NCBI RefSeq assembly: GCF_001548475.1
Contig: NZ_LRUJ01000012.1
Span: 53,107-117,106 of the forward strand
Length of the DNA: 64,000 nt
Direction of reading: 5' to 3'
Source: Bordetella hinzii LMG 13501
GTDB taxonomy: Bacteria; Pseudomonadota; Gammaproteobacteria; Burkholderiales; Burkholderiaceae_B
Shown here: positions 12,380 through 21,623 of the stretch, one piece after another
Numbering within the stretch: the first letter of the stretch is position 1
How the letters are laid out: the number at the start of each line of letters is the position of its first letter
Made by a program: the position numbers and the translations under genes
Notes under the pieces: model-generated
Databases searched by the model: none
Told to the model about the DNA's origin: nothing
Seen by the model: the letters and a program-made list of their open reading frames with translations, nothing else

Positions 12380-14973
12380 GCCATCCGCGCGGCAGGCGAG
12401 CGGCGGCCCTGGCGCCACCAGATGGCCGCCAGGATGAGCAGTGCCGGCAGATAGAACCAGAACTCCGACCAGCGGGCCGGATTGGGTGTCTTGATTTCCA
12501 CGAGGTCCCAGCCCTGTTCCCAGCCGGAGCGCCGCGCGGCGCTGCCGAAGCGCACGTTGGAGACCTGGACCTGCTCGCCCAGGGCCATGAAGCTCAGGCC
12601 GGCATCGGCCAACCGCTTGCGCCCGGCGGCCTCGCCGGTGAGTGCCTCGGTCGGCGGCAGGGCGGGCAGGGCCACCGCCACTGTCTTGGTCAGTTCGTCG
12701 CCTTCGATATTCACGCCGCGCACCGTGGCGATCAGGCGCGCGCCGTCCGGCAGCTCCGCCGCCGTCCTGAGCAGCGCCTGCGGGCCCTGGCTCTGGTGTG
12801 GCTCGGCAAGATGATCCATGAACCAGTCGGGCCGGAACAGCATGAAAGTCGCCAACAGCAGGGCCATGACTTCCAGTGCCGTGCAGCGTTCGCGGAACCA
12901 GGCCATGGTGGCGGCCGCGAAGGTCAATGACGCCAGCGTGGCGCCGGCGACCACCATGGCCAGTTCCCAGCCGTAGTTGACGTCGATCAGCAGCAGGGCC
13001 GGATTGAAGACAAACATGAAGGGCAGCACGGCGGTGCGCATGGCATAGGTCACGCCCTGGATGCCGGTCTTGATCGGGTCCGCGCCGGAGATGGCCGCGG
13101 CCGCGAAGGTGGCCAGGCCGACCGGCGGCGTGATGTCGGCCATGATGCCGTAGTAGAAGACGAACATGTGCACGGCGATCAGGGGGATGACCAGGCCGTT
13201 CTGCGCGCCGAGCTCGACCACGACTGGCGCCATCAGCGTGGCCATGAGGATGTAGTTCGCCGTCGTGGGCATGCCCAGGCCCAGGATCAGGCAGACGATG
13301 GCCGTGAAGATCAGCATGAGCAGGACATTGCCCATGGAAACCAGCTCGACGAAGGCCGTCATGCGCAGGCCCAGCCCGGTGAGCGTGATCGCGCCCACGA
13401 TCAGGCCGGCCGTGCCGCAGGCAATGGCGATGCCTATCATGTTGCGCGCGCCGTCCTGCAGACCGGTCAGGGCGTCATGCCATCCCTGGCGCCAGCCCGG
13501 ACCGGCGGCCTGGCCGCGGAACCAGGCGATGATGGGGCGCTGAGTGACCATCTGCGCCAGCATGGCCATGGCTGCCCAGAAGGCCGACAAGCCGGCCGAA
13601 AGCTCCTCCACGCTGAGGCACCACACGAGGATGCCGATGGGAATGAGGAAATGCAGGCCGGCTCTTACCGTGGGCCAGGGCTGGGGCCGCACGGGATGTT
13701 CAATATCGATATCCTGCGGCAGGTCGGGGTGGCGGGCGGCCACGCGCAGCAGCCCCACATAGAGCAGGGCCAGCAGGGCAAGCAGTATCCAGATGGCGGC
13801 CGCCCCGGCCAGCGCCTGCACCCCGGTGCCTATCCAATAGACCGCGCCCATGACGACCAGCGTGCCGCTGATGCCCATGCCCCAGCCGGCCAGCTTCTGC
13901 AGCGGCGTGCGGGCCTGGCCGGCCGACATCATGGGCTGTATGCCCAGCTTGAGCGCCTCCAGGTGGACGATGTAGAACAGCGCGATATACGAGATCGAGG
14001 CCGGCAGGATGGCGTGGCGGATGATGTCCGTGTAGGGGATGCCGACGTATTCGATCATCAGGAAGGCCGCTGCGCCCATGACCGGCGGCATGATCTGCCC
14101 ATTGACCGAGGATGCGGTTTCGATGGCTCCGGCGCGCACCGCGCCGTAGCCGGCCTTGCGCATCAGCGGGATGGTGAAGATGCCGCCAGTGACCACGTTG
14201 GCCACCGATGAGGCCGACACCAGGCCGTTGACCGCGGACGACACCACGGCCACCTTGGCCGGGCCGCCGCGCAGATGCCCAAGCAGTGCGAAGGACACCT
14301 GCATCATGTAGTTGCCGGCGCCGCACTTGTCCAGCAAGGAGCCCAGCAGCACGAAGATGAAGATATAGGAGACCGAGACGCCCAGCGCCACCCCGAAGAC
14401 GCCTTCGGTGGTCAGCCACATATGCGACATCAGGCGCTCGATCGACGCGCCCCGGTGCGCCAGCACATCGGGCATCCAGGGGCCGAGCAGGACATAGGCC
14501 ACGAACACCGCGCCCAGCACCGTCATCGGCAGGCCCAGGGCGCGCCGGGTGACTTCCAGCAGCAGAAGCAGGCCGGCTACCGCCGAGGCCACGTCCAGCG
14601 GCGTAGGCTGCCCGGGGCGGTCGGCCAGCTCCTTATAGAAGAGATAGAGGTAGGCGCCGCAAAAACCGGCCACGATGGCCAGCAGCCAGTCGTACCAGGG
14701 CATATGGTCGCGCGCGGCGCGCTTGCTGGCCGGATAGGCCAGGTAGCCCAGGAACATCGCGATGCCCAGGTGCAGGGCCCGTGCCTCGGTATCGTTGAAA
14801 ATGCCCCAGTTCAAGGCGAACGGCAGCGGCGAGGCATACCAGAGCTGGAACAGCGACCAGAGCAGCGCGCCGGCGGCCAGCACCGCGCCGGCCAGGCCGC
14901 CCGCGTGGCGGCCGCCCCTGTCGGCCTCGGCCACCATCTGTTCGAGATCGGCCGTGGTGGAGTGTTGATTCAT
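12376..14973 (-). CDS. TRAP transporter fused permease (4TM/12TM, TAXI type)
   Basis: This 865-residue, strongly hydrophobic protein joins a small DctQ-like N-terminal unit to the large DctM-like unit. Conserved DctM-type stretches include GKVAVVSSAVNGLVSASSVA-like and GLGMPTTANYILMA segments, plus TPPVGLATFAAAAISGA. A C-terminal soluble extension follows membrane spans (about residues 715-865), as in TRAP fused permeases with a DUF3394-like tail. It drives sodium- or proton-coupled uptake of a substrate delivered by the binding protein. It is the last gene of the four-gene minus-strand operon, 69 bases after the binding-protein gene. The substrate cannot be read from sequence. Confidence 0.88.
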   Translation of the reverse strand: MNQHSTTADLEQMVAEADRGGRHAGGLAGAVLAAGALLWSLFQLWYASPLPFALNWGIFNDTEARALHLGIAMFLGYLAYPASKRAARDHMPWYDWLLAIVAGFCGAYLYLFYKELADRPGQPTPLDVASAVAGLLLLLEVTRRALGLPMTVLGAVFVAYVLLGPWMPDVLAHRGASIERLMSHMWLTTEGVFGVALGVSVSYIFIFVLLGSLLDKCGAGNYMMQVSFALLGHLRGGPAKVAVVSSAVNGLVSASSVANVVTGGIFTIPLMRKAGYGAVRAGAIETASSVNGQIMPPVMGAAAFLMIEYVGIPYTDIIRHAILPASISYIALFYIVHLEALKLGIQPMMSAGQARTPLQKLAGWGMGISGTLVVMGAVYWIGTGVQALAGAAAIWILLALLALLYVGLLRVAARHPDLPQDIDIEHPVRPQPWPTVRAGLHFLIPIGILVWCLSVEELSAGLSAFWAAMAMLAQMVTQRPIIAWFRGQAAGPGWRQGWHDALTGLQDGARNMIGIAIACGTAGLIVGAITLTGLGLRMTAFVELVSMGNVLLMLIFTAIVCLILGLGMPTTANYILMATLMAPVVVELGAQNGLVIPLIAVHMFVFYYGIMADITPPVGLATFAAAAISGADPIKTGIQGVTYAMRTAVLPFMFVFNPALLLIDVNYGWELAMVVAGATLASLTFAAATMAWFRERCTALEVMALLLATFMLFRPDWFMDHLAEPHQSQGPQALLRTAAELPDGARLIATVRGVNIEGDELTKTVAVALPALPPTEALTGEAAGRKRLADAGLSFMALGEQVQVSNVRFGSAARRSGWEQGWDLVEIKTPNPARWSEFWFYLPALLILAAIWWRQGRRSPAARMA

Positions 14974-15042
14974 GGACTTCCCCTACTTGTCTTGGCGCGC
15001 CGGGCGCGCTGATCGCGCCCGTGGCCGGGCGCGGGCGCTGCA

Positions 15043-16029
15043 TCAGAGCAGGCCTTTTTCCTTGAAGTATTTTTCCGCGCCCGGATGCAAGGGGGCGGAC
15101 AGGCCGTTCTTGACCATGTCTTCTTTCTTCAGGTTGGCGAAGGCCGGGTGCAGTTTCTTGAAGTCTTCGAAGTTGTCGAACACCGCCTTGACCACGAGAT
15201 AGACCGTTTCCTGCGGCACGTCGGCCGAGGTCACGAAAGTGGCCGTCACGCCATAGGTCTTGGTTTCCTGGGGGTTGTTGGGATAGAGCCCCGCGGGAAT
15301 CGTGGCATGCGCGTAATAGGGATACTTGGCCACCAGTTGATCGACTGCCGGACCGGTCAGGGAAACCAGCTTGGCGCCGCAGCTGGTGGTGGGATCCTGG
15401 ATATTGGCCGAAGGATGGCCCACGCCGTAGAAGAACCCGTCTATCTTGCCGTCGCACAGCGCCGAACCATGCTCATCGGGACGCAGCTCCGAGGCCAGCG
15501 AGAAATCCTTCAGGGTCCAGCCCATGGCGGCCAACAGCTCCTCCATCGAGGCGCGCGTGCCCGAACCGGGATTGCCGACGTTGAAGCGCTTGCCCTTGAA
15601 GTCCTCGAATTTGCCGATGTTGGCTTCTTTGCGGGCCACGACGGTGAACGGCTCGGGATGGATGGAGAACACCGAGCGCAGCTTGGGAAAGGCGCCTGCT
15701 TGCTTGAACTGGCCTTCGCCGTGATAGGCGTTATAGCCGACGTCGGATTGCACCACGCCCAGATCCAGCTCGCCGGCCTTGATGGTGTTGGCGTTGAAGA
15801 CCGAGCCGCCCGTGGACTCCACCGAGCAGCGGATGCCGTGCGAGGAGCGGTCCTTATTGACCAGGCGGCAGATGGCGCCGCCCGCGGCATAGTAGACGCC
15901 GGTGACGCCGCCCGTGCCGATACTGACGAACTTCTGTTGCGCCGCGGCGGGCGCGCTCATGGCAAGGGCGGTGGCCAGGCCTGCGGCCGCCAGCGTCCAG
16001 CGATTGCCCAAGGTGTGTTTGGCTTTCAT
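15043..16029 (-). CDS. TAXI-family TRAP transporter solute-binding protein
   Basis: This 328-residue secreted protein has an N-terminal signal peptide (hydrophobic run ending in SAPAAAQQ, cleavage near residue 29). The mature start [20 protein letters not shown] is the TAXI (DUF/NMT1-like) signature. Further family features are GNPGSGTR and FFYGVGHPS. It binds the solute in the periplasm and hands it to the fused permease downstream. The ATG at 16029 has a clear AAGGAG ribosome site. TAXI proteins of known specificity bind carboxylates such as glutamate or 2-oxoglutarate, but the ligand here is open. Confidence 0.9.
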   Translation of the reverse strand: MKAKHTLGNRWTLAAAGLATALAMSAPAAAQQKFVSIGTGGVTGVYYAAGGAICRLVNKDRSSHGIRCSVESTGGSVFNANTIKAGELDLGVVQSDVGYNAYHGEGQFKQAGAFPKLRSVFSIHPEPFTVVARKEANIGKFEDFKGKRFNVGNPGSGTRASMEELLAAMGWTLKDFSLASELRPDEHGSALCDGKIDGFFYGVGHPSANIQDPTTSCGAKLVSLTGPAVDQLVAKYPYYAHATIPAGLYPNNPQETKTYGVTATFVTSADVPQETVYLVVKAVFDNFEDFKKLHPAFANLKKEDMVKNGLSAPLHPGAEKYFKEKGLL

Positions 16030-16083
16030 GCAAACTCCTTTTGGGGGTATTTCCCCGTGATAGGCCGGTCTGCGCCGGCGGGT

Positions 16084-16108
16084 GGCGTATTGCCGCGAGC
16101 AATACGCC
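16084..16108 (-). other. Perfect intercistronic hairpin upstream of the TAXI gene
   Basis: GGCGTATTGC and its exact complement GCAATACGCC flank a five-base loop in the 98-base gap between the aminotransferase and the TAXI gene. There is no U tract. Such hairpins often protect the 5' side of a downstream cistron, which would favour excess binding protein over its neighbours. Confidence 0.6.
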
Positions 16109-16127
16109 TTTGGTGAAAGCGTTGTGG

Positions 16128-17462
16128 CTATTCGCGCGCGGTGGCGGCGTCGATGGCGCCGCGCAAGCGGTCGGTCAGCTGATCGAGTTCGTCGTCGGTA
16201 ATGATGAAGGGCGGGGCGATCAGGACGTGGTCGCCCTGGCGGCCGTCTATGGTGCCGCCCATCGGGTAGACCATGAGCCCGCGGGCCATGGCCTCGCGCT
16301 TGACGCGCGCGTGCACGGCCCGCTGCGGATCGAAGACCGCCTTGCTGGCGCGCTCGGCCACCAGTTCCACGCCCAGGAACAGGCCGCGTCCGCGGATATC
16401 GCCGACGTGGGGATGTTCGCCCAGCGCCGTGCGCAGGCGTTGCATCAATCCTTCGCCTTGCTGGCGCACGCGGGCCAGCAATTGGTCGCGCTGGATGACC
16501 TCCTGTACGGCCAGGGAGGCGGCGCAGGCCACGGCGTGGCCCAGGTAAGTATGGCCGTGCTGGAAGAAGCCGCTGCCGGCGCGCATGGCCTGGACAATGT
16601 GGCCCTGGGCCATGACGGCGCCGATGGGTTGATAGCCCCCGCCCAGACCCTTGGCGATGGTGATGAGATCGGGCGTGACACCCTCCTGTTCGACCGCGTA
16701 CAGCGTGCCCGTGCGCCCCATCCCGCACATGACCTCGTCGGCGATGAAGAGCACGCCGTGGCGGTCGCACACGGCGCGGATCTTGCGGAAATAACCCGGC
16801 ACGGCGGTGAGCGCGCCGGCGGTGGCACCCACGACGGGCTCGGCCACGAAAGCCATGACCGTCGCCGGACCCAGGGCCTGGAAGGTCGCCTCCAGCTCGG
16901 CGGCCAGCCGGTCCGTGTACTGCTCGTCGCTTTCGCCCGGCAACTGGTCGCGGTAGGCATAGCAGGGTGAGACATGGCTGACGTCGATCAACAGCGGCGC
17001 GAATTGCGCGCGGCGCCAGGCATTGCCGCCCACGGCCAGCGCGCCCAGGGTATTGCCGTGATAGCTCTGGCGGCGCGCCACGATATGGCGGCGCTCGGGC
17101 TGGCCGATCTCCACGAAATATTGGCGCGCCATTTTCAAGGCCGCTTCGACCGCCTCCGAGCCGCCGGACACGAAGTAGGCATGGCTGGTGCCGGCCGGCG
17201 CGCCGGCGACCAGGCAGTCGGCCAGGCGTTCGGCGACCTCGGTGGTGAAAAAGCCGGTGTGGGCATAGGAGATGGCGTCGATCTGGGCGTGCATGGCGGC
17301 CTGCACGTCGGGGTGGTTGTGCCCCAGGCAGGAAACGGCCGCGCCGCCCGAGCCGTCGATATACGAGCGGCCTTCGCTGTCATAGACCCAGACGCCCGAG
17401 CCGCGGGTCGCCACCGGCGGCGTCTGGCGCAAGGAACGATGCATGACATGGGTGTGGCTCAT
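16128..17462 (-). CDS. Class III PLP-dependent aminotransferase
   Basis: This 444-residue protein shows the full class III fold: the [14 protein letters not shown] cofactor loop (about residues 97-110), the DEV motif at 242-244, and the Schiff-base lysine K271 in [14 protein letters not shown]. Relatives use omega-amino acids, beta-alanine, diamines or taurine as donor with pyruvate or 2-oxoglutarate as acceptor. It follows the RpiR regulator by 30 bases and precedes a TRAP binding protein. It probably acts on the imported compound or its product. The position next to ectoine genes could suggest diaminobutyrate, but EctB already covers that in biosynthesis. Confidence 0.85.
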   Translation of the reverse strand: MSHTHVMHRSLRQTPPVATRGSGVWVYDSEGRSYIDGSGGAAVSCLGHNHPDVQAAMHAQIDAISYAHTGFFTTEVAERLADCLVAGAPAGTSHAYFVSGGSEAVEAALKMARQYFVEIGQPERRHIVARRQSYHGNTLGALAVGGNAWRRAQFAPLLIDVSHVSPCYAYRDQLPGESDEQYTDRLAAELEATFQALGPATVMAFVAEPVVGATAGALTAVPGYFRKIRAVCDRHGVLFIADEVMCGMGRTGTLYAVEQEGVTPDLITIAKGLGGGYQPIGAVMAQGHIVQAMRAGSGFFQHGHTYLGHAVACAASLAVQEVIQRDQLLARVRQQGEGLMQRLRTALGEHPHVGDIRGRGLFLGVELVAERASKAVFDPQRAVHARVKREAMARGLMVYPMGGTIDGRQGDHVLIAPPFIITDDELDQLTDRLRGAIDAATARE

Positions 17463-17492
17463 GGTGGTGTATCCAGGATGTCGAAACAGGGT

Positions 17493-18416
17493 TCAGGCCG
17501 AGGGCGCGCGCCGCGGGGCGGTCCAATAGACCTCGTCCTCGCTCAAGCGCGCCTCGACTTCGGCCAGGCGGCTGAGCACGGCCTGCCCGCCCAAGGCGGC
17601 CAGGCGCGCGATCAGGTGTTCGGCCAGGCCCAGCAGGCCGGCGGTGGTATGGAAGAAAGAGCCCGGCCCCTGGTGAGAGGCCGCGATCTCGGCGCGATCC
17701 GCCGGGCTGAAGCACAGGGCATGGCGCGCGCCCACGGCCAGGGGCGAAAGCGGATCGTCGGTCAAGGCGACCAGCGCCACGCCGCGCGCGGCGGCCTGGC
17801 GGGCCAGGCGGACCGAGGCCGCCGGGTAGGGAGCCTGGGAAATGACCACCAGGGCATCGCCTTCCTGCAGCGTGTCGGCATCCTCGGCCGCGGTGCCGCC
17901 CAGGCCGTCGATCAGCACGCTGTTGCGCCGCACGAGCTGGAAGGCATAGCGCATCTGGTAGGCGATGCCGAAGGCCGAGCGCGTACCCAGAAAGCCCACC
18001 TGGCGGGCGTCCAGCAATGTGCGGGCCGTGGCATCGAAGCTGTCCGTCGGATTGAGGGTGCAGACCGACTGCATGGCGGCGGTCTGGTACTGGGTCAGCA
18101 CGGCATGGCCGTCCTGGGATGCGGCCGCCTGCAGGGCCGCCGCGCGATCATGGAAATCTCCGCGCGCGCGGCCGGCCAGCGCCTGCTGAAAGGGCTTGCG
18201 GAAGGCCTCATAGCTGTCGTAGCCGGCCGCCCGCGCCAGGCGCAGCATCGTGGCCGGCGCCACGCCCAGGTTCTGGGCTTGGCGCCGCATGGACCACAGG
18301 CCCACCTCGGCCGGATGGGCAGCCACCCAGCGCGCGGCGCGCTGCAGTTCCGGCGGCAGGTGTTCGATGCGTGCCTGCAAGGCCTGGATCAGATCGCTGG
18401 GCAGGGTAGGGATCAA
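17493..18416 (-). CDS. MurR/RpiR-family transcriptional regulator
   Basis: This 307-residue regulator has an N-terminal helix-turn-helix of the RpiR type (residues about 1-80, with LGVAPATMLRLARAAGYDSYEAFR) and a C-terminal SIS sugar-isomerase-like domain (about 130-260; TLLDARQVGFLGTRSAFGIA and VVISQAPYPAA). SIS domains sense phosphosugars or related small molecules. It is the first gene of the minus-strand operon with the aminotransferase and TRAP genes, so it likely controls that operon and itself. An AT-rich palindrome lies 46-59 bases upstream of its start. Confidence 0.88.
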   Translation of the reverse strand: MIPTLPSDLIQALQARIEHLPPELQRAARWVAAHPAEVGLWSMRRQAQNLGVAPATMLRLARAAGYDSYEAFRKPFQQALAGRARGDFHDRAAALQAAASQDGHAVLTQYQTAAMQSVCTLNPTDSFDATARTLLDARQVGFLGTRSAFGIAYQMRYAFQLVRRNSVLIDGLGGTAAEDADTLQEGDALVVISQAPYPAASVRLARQAAARGVALVALTDDPLSPLAVGARHALCFSPADRAEIAASHQGPGSFFHTTAGLLGLAEHLIARLAALGGQAVLSRLAEVEARLSEDEVYWTAPRRAPSA

Positions 18417-18461
18417 GAAATACGCTCCAAAAAAACAGATGGTATATGTGGAGACAAAGAA

Positions 18462-18475
18462 AAAACATATGTTTT
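18462..18475 (-). promoter_or_regulatory. Palindrome AAAACATATGTTTT, candidate operator
   Basis: This exact 14-base palindrome sits in the AT-rich divergent region, 46-59 bases upstream of the RpiR-type gene. A related, less perfect run (ACAGATGGTATATGTGG) lies just nearer to that gene. The position suits an operator for the RpiR regulator. The match to a specific protein is inferred. Confidence 0.45.
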
Positions 18476-18612
18476 ATCCATCCTGGGGAAATCGCTAATA
18501 AATGCGTCCCCAATTTTATTGAGGATGCCGCCAAATCCCTGAGAAAACGGCATTTTTTGTCATCTTCAGGAAATCAGTATTCATTTAATTACATCGTGCA
18601 CGGAATTTTGGT

Positions 18613-18641
18613 TTGACTTGAATAGCATCGGTCCATATCAT
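18613..18641 (+). promoter_or_regulatory. Promoter for the ectR-ectABCD operon
   Basis: TTGACT at 18613-18618 and TATCAT at 18636-18641 are separated by exactly 17 bases and stand 32 bases before the MarR-type gene. This is a near-consensus housekeeping promoter inside an AT-rich region. No other good promoter was seen ahead of ectA, so it likely drives the whole operon. Confidence 0.6.
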
Positions 18642-18672
18642 TCGTATAGAAATCAATTTTCGAAACCTAGAC

Positions 18673-19218
18673 ATGAACAGCGTCAACACGACGGAACCCT
18701 CACAGCAGTACGACCTGCGCATCCTGCGCGCCCTGCGCCGCATCACGCGCTCGATCGCCCTGCATTCGCGTCAGCTTGCCGCGGTCAGCCACATCACCGC
18801 GCCGCAGCTCATGTGCCTGCGCACGGTGATCGCCAACGGCCCCATGACGGCCACCGCGATCAGCCGCGAAATCCATGTCAGCCCGAGCACGGTGGTCGGC
18901 ATCCTCGACCGCCTGGAAGACAAGGGCCTGATCCGCCGCGAGCGTGGCCGCGAGGACCGTCGCATCGTGTTCGTCACCGCCACCGACGCCGGCCGAGCGC
19001 TGGCGTCCCAGGCGCCTTCGCCCTTGCAGAAGCATCTGGCGGACGCGCTCAATGCGCTGCCCGAACTGGAGCAGGCCACCATCACGCTCTCGCTCGAGCG
19101 CATCGTGGCCCTGATGGAAGAGGAGGGACATGTGGCTGACGCCCATGGTGATCCTGCCTCGCCCATTCTGGAGGTTCCGACGGGCGGCGCGCCGCCTGAA
19201 TCGGGGTTGGTTGTATGA
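18673..19218 (+). CDS. MarR-family regulator of ectoine synthesis (EctR-like)
   Basis: This 181-residue protein has a winged helix-turn-helix of the MarR type. [20 protein letters not shown] is the recognition region, followed by [19 protein letters not shown], the wing with its conserved DRR. MarR-type EctR proteins repress ect genes in other halotolerant bacteria. Its stop overlaps the ectA start, which ties it to the operon. The C-terminus is longer than in many MarR proteins (about 30 low-complexity residues). The functional link is by context. Confidence 0.85.
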   Translation: MNSVNTTEPSQQYDLRILRALRRITRSIALHSRQLAAVSHITAPQLMCLRTVIANGPMTATAISREIHVSPSTVVGILDRLEDKGLIRRERGREDRRIVFVTATDAGRALASQAPSPLQKHLADALNALPELEQATITLSLERIVALMEEEGHVADAHGDPASPILEVPTGGAPPESGLVV

Positions 19219-19787
19219 GAAATATCGAAACACAGACACTCGCCACGTTTTCCCCTCATACGGCCGCGTCCGCCGCGGCCCCTCAAGCACAGAGCCATCA
19301 GATGCGGGCCCCGCGCCTGGCCGATGGCCCTGCCATCCATCGGCTGGTCGCCGACTGCCCGCCGCTGGATCTCAACTCGCTCTACGCCTATCTGCTCCTG
19401 TGCGAGCATCACAGCGCCACCTGCGTGGTGGCCGAGAGCGCCGGCGGGCGCATCGATGGGTTTATCTCCGCATATCAGCCGCCCACCCGGCCCGACGTGT
19501 TGTTCGTCTGGCAGGTCGCGGTCCATGAAAGCGCGCGCGGCCAGAAACTGGCCCGCGGCATGCTGAAAGCGTTGCTCCAACGTGACGCGCTCAGCCAGGT
19601 TCGCCATCTCGAAACCACAGTGGGGCCTGACAACCAGGCTTCGCGCCGCACCTTCGCCGGCCTGGCCGCCGAATTGGGCGCCCACATCTCCGAACAGCCG
19701 TATTTCGACCGGCAAGTGTTCGGCGGTGCGGACCATGATGACGAGATGTTGTTGAAGATAGGGCCGTTTGCGCCGGTGTCCCACTAG
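19215..19787 (+). CDS. ectA: L-2,4-diaminobutyrate N-acetyltransferase
   Basis: This 190-residue GNAT-fold enzyme acetylates diaminobutyrate from acetyl-CoA, the second step of ectoine synthesis. The family core is visible: [51 protein letters not shown] (acetyl-CoA loop), and [12 protein letters not shown]. About 25 residues precede the conserved core, a variable N-terminus as in other EctA proteins. The ATG overlaps the regulator stop (ATGA). A 117-base gap separates it from ectB. Confidence 0.95.
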   Translation: MRNIETQTLATFSPHTAASAAAPQAQSHQMRAPRLADGPAIHRLVADCPPLDLNSLYAYLLLCEHHSATCVVAESAGGRIDGFISAYQPPTRPDVLFVWQVAVHESARGQKLARGMLKALLQRDALSQVRHLETTVGPDNQASRRTFAGLAAELGAHISEQPYFDRQVFGGADHDDEMLLKIGPFAPVSH

Positions 19788-19904
19788 CCATTAGCGGGAC
19801 AGGGGCCGCACGGTCCTGCAACACCTCTGGATGCTTGTCCAGCCGGTCCCGAAAGGGGGCGGCCCGGGACTTGTCGTCCCTCAACGATAGATAGGGAGGA
19901 TCAC

Positions 19905-21212
19905 ATGGATTTGAAGATTTTTGACCGGATGGAGTCCGAAGTGCGCGGCTACATCCGGTCCTTTCCGGTGATATTCAGCCAGGCCCGCGGGTCTTTGCTG
20001 ATAGATGAAGAAGGCCGCGAGTACATCGACTTCTTCAGTGGCGCGGGCACGCTCAACTACGGCCACAACAATCCCGTCTTCAAGGAAAAGTTGCTGGAGT
20101 ACCTGGCCGCCGACGGCGTGGTGCACGGCCTGGACATGGCCACCAGCGCCAAAAAGCGCTTTCTCGAGACTTTCGAGCGCGTGCTGCTCAAGCCGCGCAA
20201 CTGGAAGTACACCTTGCAGTTCACCGGCCCCACCGGCACCAACGCGGTGGAAGCGGCGCTGAAGATCGCGCGCCAGGTCAAAGGCCGCCCGAACATCATT
20301 TCCTTCACCCACGGTTTTCACGGCGTGAGCGGCGGCTCGCTGTCGGCCACCGCCAACGTGAAATTCCGCGACGCCGCCGGCTATGCCCTGGCCAATACCA
20401 CCTTCATGCCGTATGACGGGTATTTCGGGCCCGACGTCGACACCATCGCTTACCTGGAACGCATGCTGGAAGACCCCAGCAGCGGCCTGGACAAACCCGC
20501 CGGCGTGATTGTCGAGACGGTGCAGGGCGAGGGTGGTGTCAATGTCGCCACGCTGCGCTGGCTCAAGGAGCTGGAAAAACTCTGCCGCCGGCATGACATG
20601 CTGCTCATCGTCGATGACATCCAGGTGGGCTGCGGCCGCACCGGCAGCTTCTTCAGCTTTGAGTCGGCCGGTATCCGTCCTGACATCATCACCTTGTCCA
20701 AGTCGCTCTCCGGCTTCGGCCTGCCCATGTCGCTGGTGCTGATGAAGCCCGAGCTGGACATCTGGAAGCCGGGCGCGCATAGCGGCACCTTCCGCGGCAA
20801 CAATCTCGCTTTCGTGACGGCCGCCCAGGCGCTGGACAGCTATTGGGCCAGCGATGCCTTCTCCAATGAGGTGCAGCGCAAGGAGCGCGTCGTGCGCGAC
20901 TGGCTGGAAAACCTGGCCCACAGCTATCCCAACGCCGGCCTGGCCGTGCGCGGCCGCGGCCTGATCCAGGGGCTGGTGGCCACCACCACGCCGGAGCTGG
21001 CCAACGAGATCGCCCGCAAGGCCTTCGAGCGTGGCGTGGTGATCGAGACCTCGGGCGCGCATGACGAAGTGCTCAAGCTGCTGCCTGCCCTGACCATCGA
21101 GGACGAGCTCCTCGCCCGCGGCCTGGATGTGATCGAGGCCAGCGTCGCCGAAGCCCTTGGCCAGAAACAGCCGTCGGCCCGTGTTCTCAAATTTGGAGGA
21201 AAACGCCAATGA
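19905..21212 (+). CDS. ectB: Diaminobutyrate--2-oxoglutarate aminotransferase
   Basis: This 435-residue class III aminotransferase makes L-2,4-diaminobutyrate from aspartate semialdehyde and glutamate. Motifs are TGPTGTNAVEAALK (about 107-120), DDIQVGCGRTG (237-247) and the PLP lysine K266 in ITLSKSLSGFG. The length equals the family norm. A GGGAGG ribosome site precedes the ATG. The stop overlaps the ectC start (ATGA). Confidence 0.97.
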   Translation: MDLKIFDRMESEVRGYIRSFPVIFSQARGSLLIDEEGREYIDFFSGAGTLNYGHNNPVFKEKLLEYLAADGVVHGLDMATSAKKRFLETFERVLLKPRNWKYTLQFTGPTGTNAVEAALKIARQVKGRPNIISFTHGFHGVSGGSLSATANVKFRDAAGYALANTTFMPYDGYFGPDVDTIAYLERMLEDPSSGLDKPAGVIVETVQGEGGVNVATLRWLKELEKLCRRHDMLLIVDDIQVGCGRTGSFFSFESAGIRPDIITLSKSLSGFGLPMSLVLMKPELDIWKPGAHSGTFRGNNLAFVTAAQALDSYWASDAFSNEVQRKERVVRDWLENLAHSYPNAGLAVRGRGLIQGLVATTTPELANEIARKAFERGVVIETSGAHDEVLKLLPALTIEDELLARGLDVIEASVAEALGQKQPSARVLKFGGKRQ

Positions 21213-21607
21213 TCGTCCGCAACGTCAAAGATGTGATCGGAACCCCCGACGAAGTGCGCACCGATACCTGGATGAGCCGCCGCGTGCTGCTCAAGAAGGA
21301 CAACATGGGTTTCTCGTTTCATGAGACCACCATTTTTCCGGGCACCCGCACCCATATCCACTACAAGAACCACCTGGAAGCGGTGTGGTGCATCGAGGGC
21401 GATGGCTCGATCGAGACGATCGCCGACGGCAAGCGCTATGAACTGGGCCCGGGCGTGGTCTACGCCCTGAACGAACACGACGAGCATTGGCTGTGCGGCG
21501 GCAAGGAGCCGCTGCGCGTGATCTGCGTGTTCAACCCGCCGCTGACCGGCCAGGAAGTGCATGACGCCGACGGCGTCTACGCCCTGCCCGAGGCCGAGGC
21601 GGCCTGA
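21209..21607 (+). CDS. ectC: L-ectoine synthase
   Basis: This 132-residue cupin-fold cyclase closes N-gamma-acetyl-diaminobutyrate to ectoine. The iron ligands known for the family are present: E57 in NHLEAVW, Y85 in VVYAL and H93 in DEHWLC. Length is normal. It is translationally coupled to ectB, and ectD follows after 16 bases. Confidence 0.97.
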   Translation: MIVRNVKDVIGTPDEVRTDTWMSRRVLLKKDNMGFSFHETTIFPGTRTHIHYKNHLEAVWCIEGDGSIETIADGKRYELGPGVVYALNEHDEHWLCGGKEPLRVICVFNPPLTGQEVHDADGVYALPEAEAA

Positions 21608-21623
21608 ATATAGGAGGCTGACG

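Noticed and set aside
15043..16770. 575-residue version of the TAXI protein
   Set aside because: The upstream part is antisense-like shadow in the aminotransferase gene. The ATG at 16029 has a strong ribosome site and begins a signal peptide.
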